Positions 1 through 7,300 are shown, counted from the stretch's first letter. The stretch: 11,528 nucleotides of DNA from Chloroflexota bacterium (GCA_030613705.1 JAUWLJ010000033.1:1-11528); one strand, 5' to 3'. Numbers and translations are program-made. Notes: generated from the sequence alone by a model not told the origin.

Positions 1-671
1 TTGTATTCTTGAATGACTGCCATGGGTACATTGTAGCTGTTGGCAATACTGCTGAGTGTGTCATTCTCCTGAACTTCGTAATTGACCTTCTCACAGGCTT
101 GCTCGGTGGCATCGGCTGCACTTAGAGTTGAGGTAGCTAAAGCAGTAGGGGTCGGTGTTGGTTGAGGGATGAGCAATTGCTGACTTTCAACCAGCGTACA
201 ATCGGCGGGTAAATTGTTGAGCAGCACTATGCTTTGAATTGAGACTCCAAAAGTAAAGGCGATTCCAGCACATGTATCTCCAGCCTGCACGGTGTATGAC
301 AAGGGAGTGGGTGTTGGTAATGGTATATCTGTTGGAATTGGTGTCTCAGGCGTAGGGGTAATGGTGAGCGTTACCGTAGCTGTGGCGGTGGGAATCGCGG
401 TTGGTTCAACAACGCGACCGGTTTCTTGGAGTGCAAAATAAACCAATACAGCTCCAATCCCGAGAAATAGTGCAAGCAAAATCAATGCGATGGGTAGGCT
501 CAACGTGATCTGGGGCATGCGACTACCCTGCACCGTTTTTGACTTGTGTGCGGGTTTTTCGGTACCGGATAAATCACTGCCGCATACCAGGCAACGAGAT
601 GCGTCCTCGCTGACCCTAGTACCGCATGTGGGACATAATTTTGTCGGTTTAGATGGGGTTTCAGATGTCAT
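1..671 (-). CDS. Zinc-ribbon, single-TM, LysM-repeat protein (3' end outside window)
   Basis: The first 223 residues are visible; the C-terminus lies beyond base 1. Domains in order: an N-terminal zinc ribbon with two CxxC pairs (C13, C16, C27, C30); a basic stretch; one hydrophobic membrane segment at about residues 55-81; a Thr/Pro-rich linker at about 90-124; a first LysM domain at about 126-169 that contains GDT and ends LLIP; a second Thr/Pro linker; and the start of a second LysM at about 198, which the edge cuts. The expected topology is zinc ribbon in the cytoplasm and LysM outside, where LysM usually binds peptidoglycan or other GlcNAc polymers. LysM1 has two cysteines (C134, C158) that could pair. 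The start is chosen because the zinc ribbon begins 12 residues later and no start codon lies in frame upstream as far as the putative promoter; there is no clear Shine-Dalgarno. The ligand and role are inferred from domains only; no gene name is warranted. Confidence 0.85.
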   Translation of the reverse strand, partial: MTSETPSKPTKLCPTCGTRVSEDASRCLVCGSDLSGTEKPAHKSKTVQGSRMPQITLSLPIALILLALFLGIGAVLVYFALQETGRVVEPTAIPTATATVTLTITPTPETPIPTDIPLPTPTPLSYTVQAGDTCAGIAFTFGVSIQSIVLLNNLPADCTLVESQQLLIPQPTPTPTALATSTLSAADATEQACEKVNYEVQENDTLSSIANSYNVPMAVIQEY

Positions 672-682
672 AGGCAGTATTA

Positions 683-701
683 TGCCAGGATTTCCCTGGC
701 A
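683..701 (-). promoter_or_regulatory. Perfect 7-bp inverted repeat in the 5' leader of the LysM gene
   Basis: TGCCAGG (683-689) and CCTGGCA (695-701) are perfect inverted repeats separated by 5 bases. The repeat sits between the putative -10 (708-713) and the ATG at 671. From the -10 position the transcript should begin at about 701, which would put the hairpin at the very 5' end of the mRNA. It could stabilise the mRNA, affect translation (no Shine-Dalgarno is visible after it), or be an operator for a dimeric regulator overlapping the start of transcription. The pairing is seen; the function is inference. Confidence 0.5.
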
Positions 702-707
702 GCGGGG

Positions 708-716
708 ATTATACCA
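708..716 (-). promoter_or_regulatory. Putative extended -10 promoter of the LysM gene
   Basis: Read on the minus strand this is TGG-TATAAT, a perfect -10 hexamer with the TGn extension. The -35 is poor: TTGCAC occurs, but with a 19-base spacer. The predicted start is near 701, giving a leader of about 30 bases. Confidence 0.55.
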
Positions 717-821
717 GCCTTTTATTTCCTTTGTGCAAAAATTCTCATTGAGCAAGTAAATTCTTAACTTCAATCACAAATTGCTCTAAAAACTCTAGCG
801 AATGGATATGATATATGGGCG

Positions 822-830
822 TGGTATACT
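822..830 (+). promoter_or_regulatory. Extended -10 promoter of hemW, probably giving a leaderless mRNA
   Basis: TGG-TATACT at 822-830 is an extended -10 element. Transcription would start about 7 bases after it, at about 837-840, while the hemW ATG is at 840. GGAG at 836-839 abuts the ATG with no spacing, too close to act as a normal Shine-Dalgarno. No good -35 is seen. The position implies a leaderless or nearly leaderless message; this is inference from spacing. Confidence 0.5.
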
Positions 831-839
831 GCGGCGGAG

Positions 840-2042
840 ATGCAACCCCATAGTGTCTATCTCCACATCCCCTTCTGCCGTCATCGTTGTGGTTATTGTG
901 ATTTTAATACTTATGCTGGCCTTGATGACTTGATCCCGGCCTACGTTCAGGCTCTTTGTCATGAAATTCGGTATCTTGCTGAGAATTGTGGACGTAAACC
1001 ACCAATTCACACAATATTCCTTGGGGGTGGTACACCTTCTATCCTCCCTGCAGGTGAAATAGAGAAGATAATTAATCAGCTATACCAGGATTTCAATATC
1101 CTTGAGGGGATTGAAATCACAATGGAAGCCAATCCTGGACGGCTAACATATGATTACTTAAAATCGTTGTACGAGTTGGGGATAAACCGTATTAGTTTGG
1201 GGATGCAATCTGCCAACCCTGGTGAACTGCTGCTGTTGGAACGCCAGCATGAATTTCATCAGATCGCAAACGCTGTCAGTCTGGTTAGAAAGGCTGGATT
1301 TAAGAATTATAACCTTGACTTGATCTTCGGAATCCCTTATCAGACATTGGAGAGCTGGCAATTGAGTCTCGAACTTGGTCTATCACTCGGACCGGATCAT
1401 CTCTCGTTATATTCGCTCACCATTGAGCCGGGTACACCCCTTGAAAATTGGGTAACCAGGGGTTTGTTGTCGGAGCCAGATCAAGATCTGTCCGCCGAGA
1501 TGTATGAATGGGCTTCAGAATTCTTGAACGAGCGTGGTTTCGAACAATATGAGATTTCAAATTGGGCTAGAAGAGACGAGGTGAATGGTTTGTTAACCTG
1601 CCAGCACAATTTGCAGTACTGGCGGAATTTCCCCTATTTTGGTTTAGGAGCGGGTGCCCATGGGTATGCCGATGGAAAACGCACGGCCAATGTGCGCTCT
1701 CCAAGGGTATATACCCAGAAATTACTTACCTGGGATGAAAAGGACAATCAAAATAATCTTTCGTTTCCGAAGACTCCAGCGACCGCTTCTGTAGTGACCA
1801 TCGATCGAAGTGAAGAGATCAAAGAAACGATGATGATGGGATTACGCCTGACTGAGGAGGGAATTTCACAAAAAGAATTCCAGGCTCGTTTTGGTACTAC
1901 ACTCGAAGATGTATTTGACACGCAGATAGATGATTTAATAGAAGTAGGGTTGCTGGAATGGGATCGAATGACCAATGATCATTTAAGGCTCACCCCTCGC
2001 GGGCGATTATTGGGGAATCAGGTTTTTCTACGTTTTATTTGA
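840..2042 (+). CDS. hemW: HemW-type radical SAM heme chaperone
   Basis: A 400-residue protein of the HemN/HemW radical SAM family, once annotated as oxygen-independent coproporphyrinogen oxidase. The cluster motif is CxxxCxxC (C13, C17, C20) followed by DF. The fourth cysteine found after this motif in true HemN (CxxxCxxCxC) is a phenylalanine here, as in HemW. GGGTPS (62-67), EANPG (97-101), a DLIFGIP segment (160-166), the HNxxYW motif (256-261) and GAGAHG (270-275) all fit HemW, and the length is normal. HemW proteins bind heme and deliver it to hemoproteins such as respiratory enzymes, and are cytoplasmic or membrane-associated. The ATG at 840 is the only reasonable start: the conserved core begins six residues later and no start codon is in frame upstream back to 780. 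It ends 6 bases from the convergent prenyl synthase. The family is certain; heme chaperone rather than oxidase is well supported by the motif. Confidence 0.93.
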   Translation: MQPHSVYLHIPFCRHRCGYCDFNTYAGLDDLIPAYVQALCHEIRYLAENCGRKPPIHTIFLGGGTPSILPAGEIEKIINQLYQDFNILEGIEITMEANPGRLTYDYLKSLYELGINRISLGMQSANPGELLLLERQHEFHQIANAVSLVRKAGFKNYNLDLIFGIPYQTLESWQLSLELGLSLGPDHLSLYSLTIEPGTPLENWVTRGLLSEPDQDLSAEMYEWASEFLNERGFEQYEISNWARRDEVNGLLTCQHNLQYWRNFPYFGLGAGAHGYADGKRTANVRSPRVYTQKLLTWDEKDNQNNLSFPKTPATASVVTIDRSEEIKETMMMGLRLTEEGISQKEFQARFGTTLEDVFDTQIDDLIEVGLLEWDRMTNDHLRLTPRGRLLGNQVFLRFI

Positions 2043-2048
2043 ATGCGT

Positions 2049-3062
2049 CTAAACTTCGCGGTGCAATAAGCGCTTTGCGAGAGAAATGAGAATTTCGCCA
2101 GCTTGTCCTTGTGGATTGGCTTCTGAGAGTGATTGCAGAGCTTGCTCGGTCATCTGGCTGGCAGATTCCTGGGTATACGTTCGCGCACCTTCATTTACCA
2201 GCTGGTCGGCTAGGTCTTTCGTTTCTTGGGGTTGGATCGGACCTTGAGCCCACCGGGCTGCAAAAGAACCATCTTGCTCAAGACCATAGATTACTGGCAA
2301 GGATTTCTTTCCAGCGACCAGATCGCTTTCGTTAGATTTACCAGTCAGGGCTGCGTCACCCCAGATTCCTAAGATGTCATCTTCAGCTTGGAAAGCCAAA
2401 CCGAGACGATAGCCGAAATCTCGAAAAGATTCGCGGCGAGATTGGGTTGTGTTCGCTACAATCGCCCCCAACTCTGTACAGGCTCCTAAAAGAGCTGCCG
2501 TTTTCCCACCGACCATTTGCCAATAAGCTTTCATAGATAGTTGAGCTTGTGATTCAAATTCTAAATCGAGGTATTGTCCCTTAGTGAGCTGCAAGCACGC
2601 TAACTGCAGCGTATTTGCTGCCTGAGTCGTAATCGTGGGGGAGCTAGTTTTTTCCAAGCGTAGCAAGGACAGGTGGGCGAGGGTGAACATGGCATCACCG
2701 GCATTAATCGCTTGAGCGACTCCCCAGCGTTTCCAAACAGTTTCCCGGCCGCGGCGGATAGGGCTGTTATCCTGGATATCATCATGGATGAGCGAGAAAT
2801 TGTGGATCAGTTCTACCGCGGCAGCTGCGGGGAGAGCGGTTTTCCAATCTCCACCTGCTGCGGCACAGGATAAGAGCAACAATAATGGGCGCACCCGCTT
2901 CCCGCGCGCCTCTGGCCCGGCATCTTCTCCTTCCCAACCAAGGTGGTAGGTCAGCATAGAGTAATACTGCCTCAACTCAGCTTCGCTATGATCATCTAGC
3001 GATTTGTGAAGCTCGATTTCAATTACATCAAGCAATTCCTGGATGTTTAGATCATTTTTCAT
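2049..3062 (-). CDS. Polyprenyl (probably geranylgeranyl/farnesyl) diphosphate synthase
   Basis: A 337-residue trans-isoprenyl diphosphate synthase, all-alpha, which adds IPP to allylic diphosphates. Landmarks: GKRVRP (54-59); the first Asp-rich motif DDIQD (94-98); KGQ (161-163); GGKT (185-188); the second Asp-rich motif DDILG (228-232) followed by WGD; and a KKSLPV segment (252-257). The third Asp of the second motif is Gly, a variant seen in several bacterial and archaeal members. Phe89, five residues before the first motif, is the position that limits chain length in archaeal GGPP synthases, so a short product (C15-C20) is more likely than C40 or longer; this is inference. It follows fni on the same strand after 27 bases, with no terminator between them, so they probably form an operon. 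There is no clear Shine-Dalgarno. Family certain, product length uncertain. Confidence 0.92.
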   Translation of the reverse strand: MKNDLNIQELLDVIEIELHKSLDDHSEAELRQYYSMLTYHLGWEGEDAGPEARGKRVRPLLLLLSCAAAGGDWKTALPAAAAVELIHNFSLIHDDIQDNSPIRRGRETVWKRWGVAQAINAGDAMFTLAHLSLLRLEKTSSPTITTQAANTLQLACLQLTKGQYLDLEFESQAQLSMKAYWQMVGGKTAALLGACTELGAIVANTTQSRRESFRDFGYRLGLAFQAEDDILGIWGDAALTGKSNESDLVAGKKSLPVIYGLEQDGSFAARWAQGPIQPQETKDLADQLVNEGARTYTQESASQMTEQALQSLSEANPQGQAGEILISLAKRLLHREV

Positions 3063-3089
3063 GAATTATCGGGTTGGGAACAAATTATT

Positions 3090-4118
3090 TTAGGACTTGA
3101 TAAGGGGGGTTATTTGCAGTTGATCAATGTTGCCAACACCGGAGGCAAACATCGCGACTTGGATCTGGCGTTGGATCAAACGAATGGTTTCAATAGTGCT
3201 GTCCAATGAACGATCGGCAGCTTTCAAGTATGGGCTTGCCATACCACCCAAGGATGCTCCGAGCGCGACACACTTGGCGATGTCGATCCCATTTCGCAGA
3301 CCTCCTGAGGCAAAAATTGTCATTTGGGGCGCGCCTGCGCGAATGTTTAATATCGCCTGAGAAGTCGGTATTCCCCAATCAATAAAAGCAGCAGCCAAGC
3401 GAGCCTGATCCTGGTTTTCTGCCCGGTGCATTTCAACCTGGGTCCAGGAAGTTCCTCCAGCGCCGGCAACATCGATTGCGGATACGCCAGCTTCAGCTAA
3501 TTGACGGGCAGTATTTTCAGAGAAACCCCAACCAACTTCCTTAACGATAACGGGTACCGGTAACTCTTGGCAAATTGCTTCAATTTTGGCGAGCAGGCCT
3601 GCAAATCGTGTGTCCCCTTCTGGTTGAACCGCCTCTTGCAAAGGATTGAGATGTAGAATCAAGGCATCTGCAGCGATCATTTCCACTGCCTGTTGGCATT
3701 GTTCTACGCCATAGCCGTAATTTAGCTGGATGGCTCCCAGATTGGCAAAAAGCAATATATCTGGTGCAGATTGGCGAACCTGGAAAGTGGAATGTAGATC
3801 TGGGTTTTCAATCGCCGCTCGTTGTGAGCCAAGCCCCATGGCAATACCGGTTTCTTGGGCAGCTTCAGCTAATCTGCGATTGATCTTTCCAGCTTGTTCA
3901 GTCCCCCCGGTCATGGATGAGATCAGGAGCGGAGCTCTCAGACTGCGCTCAAAAACTTGCAAGCTCAGATCAACTTCTTCCAGATTGAGCTCAGGAAGGG
4001 CTTGATGTGTGAAGTGATAACGTTCCAACCCTGAAGTGAGACCAGACTTGACGTCTTCGTCCAAATTTATCCGAATGTGATCAGCTTTTCGGGAGCTGGT
4101 TAGCGTAACTTTTGGCAT
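3090..4118 (-). CDS. fni: Type 2 isopentenyl-diphosphate delta-isomerase (FMN-dependent)
   Basis: A 342-residue TIM-barrel flavoprotein, typical length for the family, that interconverts IPP and DMAPP using reduced FMN, Mg2+ and NAD(P)H. Visible motifs: RKADHI (10-15), MTGGT (69-73), GLGSQRA (95-101), the active-site stretch HLNPLQE...QPEGD (156-169) with the catalytic Gln161, VKEVG (192-196), GGTSW (221-225), and an SGGLRNG phosphate-binding segment (271-277). It is first in a likely two-gene operon with the prenyl synthase, so it supplies the starter DMAPP for that enzyme. A strong promoter lies upstream. The start is the ATG at 4118; GGA about 11 bases upstream is a weak ribosome-binding site. 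It is unrelated in sequence to the type 1 (Idi) enzyme. Very sure. Confidence 0.96.
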   Translation of the reverse strand: MPKVTLTSSRKADHIRINLDEDVKSGLTSGLERYHFTHQALPELNLEEVDLSLQVFERSLRAPLLISSMTGGTEQAGKINRRLAEAAQETGIAMGLGSQRAAIENPDLHSTFQVRQSAPDILLFANLGAIQLNYGYGVEQCQQAVEMIAADALILHLNPLQEAVQPEGDTRFAGLLAKIEAICQELPVPVIVKEVGWGFSENTARQLAEAGVSAIDVAGAGGTSWTQVEMHRAENQDQARLAAAFIDWGIPTSQAILNIRAGAPQMTIFASGGLRNGIDIAKCVALGASLGGMASPYLKAADRSLDSTIETIRLIQRQIQVAMFASGVGNIDQLQITPLIKS

Positions 4119-4145
4119 TAAGCGGTGTTCCAGTCAATTGAGTGT

Positions 4146-4174
4146 ATCTTACCAGTCGGAATCATGCCTGTCAA
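4146..4174 (-). promoter_or_regulatory. Promoter of the fni-prenyl synthase operon
   Basis: On the minus strand: TTGACA (4174-4169), a 17-base spacer, then TAAGAT (4151-4146), with a TGG extension directly before the -10. The -35 is perfect and the spacing ideal. Predicted start at about 4139, leader about 20 bases. It is back to back with the acpP promoter, the two -35 boxes lying about 40 bases apart. Confidence 0.75.
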
Positions 4175-4213
4175 CATTATCGATCATTGCCCGCCCTGAA
4201 GGTCTATTAGGAC

Positions 4214-4241
4214 TTGACATATTTGACGGCGAGGATACAAT
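4214..4241 (+). promoter_or_regulatory. Promoter of acpP
   Basis: TTGACA (4214-4219), a 16-base spacer and TACAAT (4236-4241). Predicted start at about 4248, so the leader is short and holds little beyond the ribosome-binding site. Confidence 0.7.
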
Positions 4242-4257
4242 TACTGAAATCAATTAC

Positions 4258-4264
4258 AAGGAGG
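4258..4264 (+). promoter_or_regulatory. Ribosome-binding site of acpP
   Basis: AAGGAGG, a perfect Shine-Dalgarno, ends 7 bases before the ATG at 4272. Together with the lipoprotein gene's site it is the strongest here, which fits an abundant protein. Confidence 0.85.
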
Positions 4265-4271
4265 TTTTTCA

Positions 4272-4511
4272 ATGGCAGACACCTTTGAGCAAGTCAAGGA
4301 AATCATTGTAGATTTACTGAACGTAGATGAAAGTAAGATTACACCAGAAGCGAAGTTTCGTGAGGATCTCGAAGCAGATTCACTCGATCTGGTTGAATTG
4401 ATCATGGCTTTTGAGGACAAATTTGGTGGGGAGATCTCAGATGAAGATGCGCAGAATATCACCACTGTTGGAAATGTGGTCAAATACATTGACGATCAAA
4501 TGTTAAGTTAG
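4272..4511 (+). CDS. acpP: Acyl carrier protein
   Basis: A 79-residue acidic, all-helical protein of normal ACP length. The ADSLDLVEL stretch (35-43) holds Ser37, the site where phosphopantetheine is attached by holo-ACP synthase. The C-terminal half ([15 protein letters not shown], then a [12 protein letters not shown] helix) matches bacterial AcpP. It carries growing acyl chains in the type II fatty acid synthase in the cytoplasm. Unlike in many bacteria, no fabD, fabG or fabF lies beside it; it is a single-gene unit with its own promoter, an ideal ribosome-binding site and a strong terminator. It is divergent from the isoprenoid operon. A dedicated polyketide ACP is possible but unlikely without synthase genes nearby. 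Confidence 0.95.
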   Translation: MADTFEQVKEIIVDLLNVDESKITPEAKFREDLEADSLDLVELIMAFEDKFGGEISDEDAQNITTVGNVVKYIDDQMLS

Positions 4512-4529
4512 CGTATCGATTACATTCCT

Positions 4530-4566
4530 TAATAGGCGCGGTCAAATCCGCGCCTATTATTTCATT
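4530..4566 (+). terminator. Rho-independent terminator after acpP
   Basis: A perfect 12-bp GC-rich stem: left arm 4530-4541, 6-base loop, right arm 4548-4559, beginning 18 bases after the acpP stop. The following tract is T-rich but broken by A and C, so it may be less than fully efficient; the stem itself is very strong. Confidence 0.8.
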
Positions 4567-4588
4567 AACTTCTTTTAATTGAATCTGA

Positions 4589-4617
4589 TTGACAACCGTA
4601 AGTATCCTAATTATAGT
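4589..4617 (+). promoter_or_regulatory. Promoter of the lipoprotein gene
   Basis: TTGACA (4589-4594), a 17-base spacer and TATAGT (4612-4617). Predicted start at about 4624, leader about 50 bases. It lies just after the acpP terminator, so the lipoprotein is an independent unit. Confidence 0.75.
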
Positions 4618-4659
4618 TGGGAAAACTTGTGTTGATTTGGGAAACAATGGGTGTTGACG

Positions 4660-4666
4660 AAGGAGG
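4660..4666 (+). promoter_or_regulatory. Ribosome-binding site that fixes the lipoprotein start
   Basis: AAGGAGG ends 8 bases before the ATG at 4675. A GTG at 4651 is in frame and would give 8 more residues, but it lies upstream of this site, so the ATG is the real start. Confidence 0.8.
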
Positions 4667-4674
4667 CGATAGGG

Positions 4675-5175
4675 ATGAAGAAGGTCAAATTATTCGATCT
4701 GGCGATTCTGATTACTGCATTATTATTGATTATTTCTGCTTGTTCTCCGAGTAGAATCTCGGTGGATGAATATAATGGTGTAATCGCTGGTGGAGGTACC
4801 CCCGAAGTACAAGCAACAGCAAAACCAACTGCTGACCCCGATTCAGGTGAAGAACCTCCACCCGTTGTTGAAGATTCAGGTAGTGTCCCGGATGACGTTC
4901 CAGTGATGGATGGAGCCTACCAGCTTCAGGTTACTCGGTCAGGCAAGAATGTCCTTTACCAGGTCGATGCTTCTATTGAAGAAGTAGTTGCATTTTATCA
5001 GGAAGAGCTTCCTAAATTTGAATGGGAATTGGCAGGACCACCGGATAATGCGATTGGCTCTATCGGTACGATGCTGCGAGAAAATACCACTGGAGACCGG
5101 TTGGCGATCAATATGCAATACAATAAGTTGGGGGGTTTTGTAAGACTAACCATTACTGTCTCACGTGTAGATTAA
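4675..5175 (+). CDS. Small lipoprotein of unknown function
   Basis: 166 residues. The N-terminus is a lipoprotein signal peptide: KKVK, a hydrophobic core (about residues 9-20), then lipobox ISAC with Cys23 as the lipidation site. Next comes an acidic, Pro/Thr-rich linker (about 40-75) with little predicted structure, then a compact domain (about 76-166) starting VPVMDGAY and holding an AFYQEELPKFEWEL segment (106-119) and two beta-like strands at the end. The pattern of an 'aspartate-rich VP.. strand, FYxxEL helix, W, strand' recurs, as I remember, in small secreted Chloroflexota proteins, but I cannot name a family. The protein should sit on the outer face of the membrane. It stands alone, with its own promoter and terminators; neighbours give no clue to function. 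Confidence 0.85.
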   Translation: MKKVKLFDLAILITALLLIISACSPSRISVDEYNGVIAGGGTPEVQATAKPTADPDSGEEPPPVVEDSGSVPDDVPVMDGAYQLQVTRSGKNVLYQVDASIEEVVAFYQEELPKFEWELAGPPDNAIGSIGTMLRENTTGDRLAINMQYNKLGGFVRLTITVSRVD

Positions 5176-5208
5176 TCAGGCTTCCGAGAATTACGAATTA
5201 AATGAGTC

Positions 5209-5252
5209 GGATCTGTGATCGATTGGATCACAGATCCAGCAGGTTTTCTTTT
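5209..5252 (+). terminator. First of two tandem hairpins after the lipoprotein gene
   Basis: A perfect 12-bp stem (5209-5220 with 5226-5237, 5-base loop). The T-rich stretch TTTTCTTTT follows, but 6 bases after the stem, so it is an imperfect intrinsic terminator on its own. Confidence 0.55.
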
Positions 5253-5254
5253 CG

Positions 5255-5286
5255 TCCTGGAGAATTACACTCCAGGATTTTCTTTT
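5255..5286 (+). terminator. Second tandem hairpin: intrinsic terminator
   Basis: A perfect 8-bp stem (5255-5262 with 5270-5277, 7-base loop) followed directly by TTTTCTTTT, a classic intrinsic terminator for plus-strand transcription. The stem can also form in the convergent sucCD transcript, but without a T tract there. Confidence 0.75.
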
Positions 5287-5294
5287 ATCCAAAA

Positions 5295-6158
5295 CTATGC
5301 TAGCAGTTCGGCGATTTCCTCGGGATGGGAGGCGACCTGTACACCGACATCCTGCAAAGCTTTGATCTTATCAGCCGCAGTTCCTGAGCCGCTTTCGACT
5401 ATGGCTCCCGCGTGTCCCATACGTTTCCCTGGTGGAGCGGTCTGACCTGCAATGAATGCGGTGACAGGTTTTGTGAGATGATCAGCAATGAATTCAGCTG
5501 CCTTCTCTTCATCTGTTCCACCGATTTCGCCGATCAAGACAATTTTGTCTGTATGTGGATCGGCCTCAAACATTCCAAGGACATCGATGAAGCTGGTGCC
5601 GTTGACTGGGGCTCCACCGATCCCGATACATGTGGTTGTACCCAGCCCAACCAGCTTTAATGCGTACAGGACTTCGTAAGTCAATGTTCCAGAGCGGGAA
5701 ACCACACCAATGTTCCCGGGCATTGAAATATCACCAGGGATAATGCCTACCTTGGCTTCTCCGGGAGTGAGCAATCCTGGACAATTCGGACCAACCAGGC
5801 GAATGCCTTTTTGATCCAGATAATTGCGCACTCGCATCATATCCTGGATTGGGATGCCCTCAGTGATACAAACGATCAATAGAATCCCTGCATCAGCTGC
5901 TTCGTAAATTGCGTCCGCGGCAAACCGGGCGGGAACGAAGATTACACTGGTATTTACTCCCGTCGCTTCATGTGCGATGCGGACAGAATCAAAGACTGGT
6001 ACCTTTCCTTCGAGAACCCATTCACCACCTTTGCCGGGGGTAACCCCGGCGACAACATTGGTTCCATAAGCGAGCATATGTTGGGTATGAAATAGCCCTT
6101 CGTTTCCCGTGATACCTTGAACGAGTAAGCGCGTATTCTTGTCTACGAGTATGCTCAT
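5295..6158 (-). CDS. sucD: Succinyl-CoA ligase (ADP/GDP-forming), alpha subunit
   Basis: 287 residues, family length. With SucC it interconverts succinyl-CoA plus phosphate plus NDP and succinate plus CoA plus NTP in the citric acid cycle. The N-terminal Rossmann CoA-binding domain starts with GITGNEG (15-21); VGPNCPG (122-128) and a second flavodoxin-like domain follow. His249 in MGHAGAIV (247-254) is the phosphorylated catalytic histidine. Most family members read GGDP near residue 181; this one reads GGAP (181-184), read directly as GCC for the third codon. Its start overlaps the sucC stop as ATGA, and CCTCC on the plus strand at 6168-6172 (GGAGG in the message) gives a good ribosome-binding site inside sucC. 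An alternative role, as in malate-CoA ligase paralogues, is possible but nothing supports it. Confidence 0.95.
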   Translation of the reverse strand: MSILVDKNTRLLVQGITGNEGLFHTQHMLAYGTNVVAGVTPGKGGEWVLEGKVPVFDSVRIAHEATGVNTSVIFVPARFAADAIYEAADAGILLIVCITEGIPIQDMMRVRNYLDQKGIRLVGPNCPGLLTPGEAKVGIIPGDISMPGNIGVVSRSGTLTYEVLYALKLVGLGTTTCIGIGGAPVNGTSFIDVLGMFEADPHTDKIVLIGEIGGTDEEKAAEFIADHLTKPVTAFIAGQTAPPGKRMGHAGAIVESGSGTAADKIKALQDVGVQVASHPEEIAELLA

Positions 6159-7300
6159 ACTTGCTCACCTCCCTGAGCAGCGCTGATGGCTTTCTTAGCA
6201 GCATCGACCAAAGTTTCGGCAGTGATCATGTTTGCCTCAGAGAGAATCTGCCGCCCTTCCTCAGCATTTGTACCGACTAGGCGAGTAATCATGGGAACAT
6301 CGGTTTTGACTTCTTGGAGGGCTGCCAGGATACCCCGGGCAACTTCATCGCCCCGAGTGATTCCACCAAAAATATTGAATAGAACTGCCTTCACATTTGC
6401 ATCAGAGAGAATTATCCGCAAGGCAGCTGCCACTTTTTCCGAACTTGCTCCACCTCCGATGTCTAGAAAATTTGCAGGTTTCCCGCCATGCAGCTTGATA
6501 ATATCCATGGTTGCCATTGCTAAACCAGCCCCGTTAACCATGCAGCCGATGTAGCCATCCAACTTAATGAATGACAGGCTATATTTTCTGGCCTCCGTTT
6601 CGGCTTCGGGTTCAACATCGACATCACGCATCTCAGCTAAATCCGGATGTCTGAAAAGGGCATTGTCGTCGAGCACCATCTTGCCGTCCACTGCCAGGAG
6701 CCGATTCTGGGAGGTAATCACCAAGGGATTAATCTCCGCTAAGGTTGCATCACTTCTGATGTATGCTCGCCAGAGGCCTCGCCCGATTTGGCCAAAAGTT
6801 TGCCAGTGTTTACGGGGTAAGTCGATGCCAGCAGCCATATCTCGAGCCTGATAATCACGTAATCCCAGCAAAGGATCAATATGAACTTTGACGATTTTAT
6901 CCGGAGTCTCCTTGGCAACTTGTTCAATTTCAACCCCACCCGCAGAAGAAGCCATCATAACTGGTTTTCGTTCTGACCGGTCATTGGTAATCCCAAGATA
7001 AATCTCGGTTTCAATACTTGCTGCTTCATCGACTAAGATCTTGCGCACAGGTAATCCTTTAATTTCCATCCCCAGGATTTGAGTGGCCAAATCTTCAGCT
7101 TGCTGTGGACTTTTTGCCAAGCGGATACCGCCTGCTTTCCCACGTCCACCAACCAGGATCTGAGATTTAATTACCACATGACCACCCAATTCTTCGGCAA
7201 TATGTTTCGCATCAGCTGCATTTGCAGCGACACGTCCAGAGGGGATGGGGATCCCATAATTTGAGAAAATCTGCTTTGATTGATACTCGTGTAATTTCAT
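6155..7300 (-). CDS. sucC: Succinyl-CoA ligase (ADP/GDP-forming), beta subunit
   Basis: 381 residues, close to the usual 385-400. The N-terminal ATP-grasp domain starts MKLHEYQ and holds the nucleotide-binding loop GGRGKAGG (51-58) and EINPL (189-193), which contributes to Mg2+-nucleotide binding. The C-terminal ligase domain has [14 protein letters not shown] (253-266) and [14 protein letters not shown] (308-321), then [11 protein letters not shown] (339-349). It pairs with SucD as a heterodimer or heterotetramer in the cytoplasm. Purine preference (ADP or GDP) cannot be told by eye. GGGGAG (plus-strand 7310-7315) is the ribosome-binding site, about 9 bases before the ATG. It overlaps sucD by 4 bases, so the two are translationally coupled. 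Confidence 0.96.
   Translation of the reverse strand: MKLHEYQSKQIFSNYGIPIPSGRVAANAADAKHIAEELGGHVVIKSQILVGGRGKAGGIRLAKSPQQAEDLATQILGMEIKGLPVRKILVDEAASIETEIYLGITNDRSERKPVMMASSAGGVEIEQVAKETPDKIVKVHIDPLLGLRDYQARDMAAGIDLPRKHWQTFGQIGRGLWRAYIRSDATLAEINPLVITSQNRLLAVDGKMVLDDNALFRHPDLAEMRDVDVEPEAETEARKYSLSFIKLDGYIGCMVNGAGLAMATMDIIKLHGGKPANFLDIGGGASSEKVAAALRIILSDANVKAVLFNIFGGITRGDEVARGILAALQEVKTDVPMITRLVGTNAEEGRQILSEANMITAETLVDAAKKAISAAQGGEQV

Noticed and set aside
490..759. Plus-strand 89-codon frame over the start of the LysM gene
   Set aside because: It is antisense to the zinc ribbon and membrane segment, which have clear protein signatures; no ribosome-binding site.
4651..4674. Upstream GTG start for the lipoprotein
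   Set aside because: The perfect AAGGAGG lies between this GTG and the ATG at 4675, and the extra 8 residues would put charged residues ahead of a normal signal peptide.
6186..6554. Plus-strand 122-codon frame opposite sucC
   Set aside because: Antisense shadow of a universally conserved gene with all motifs on the other strand.
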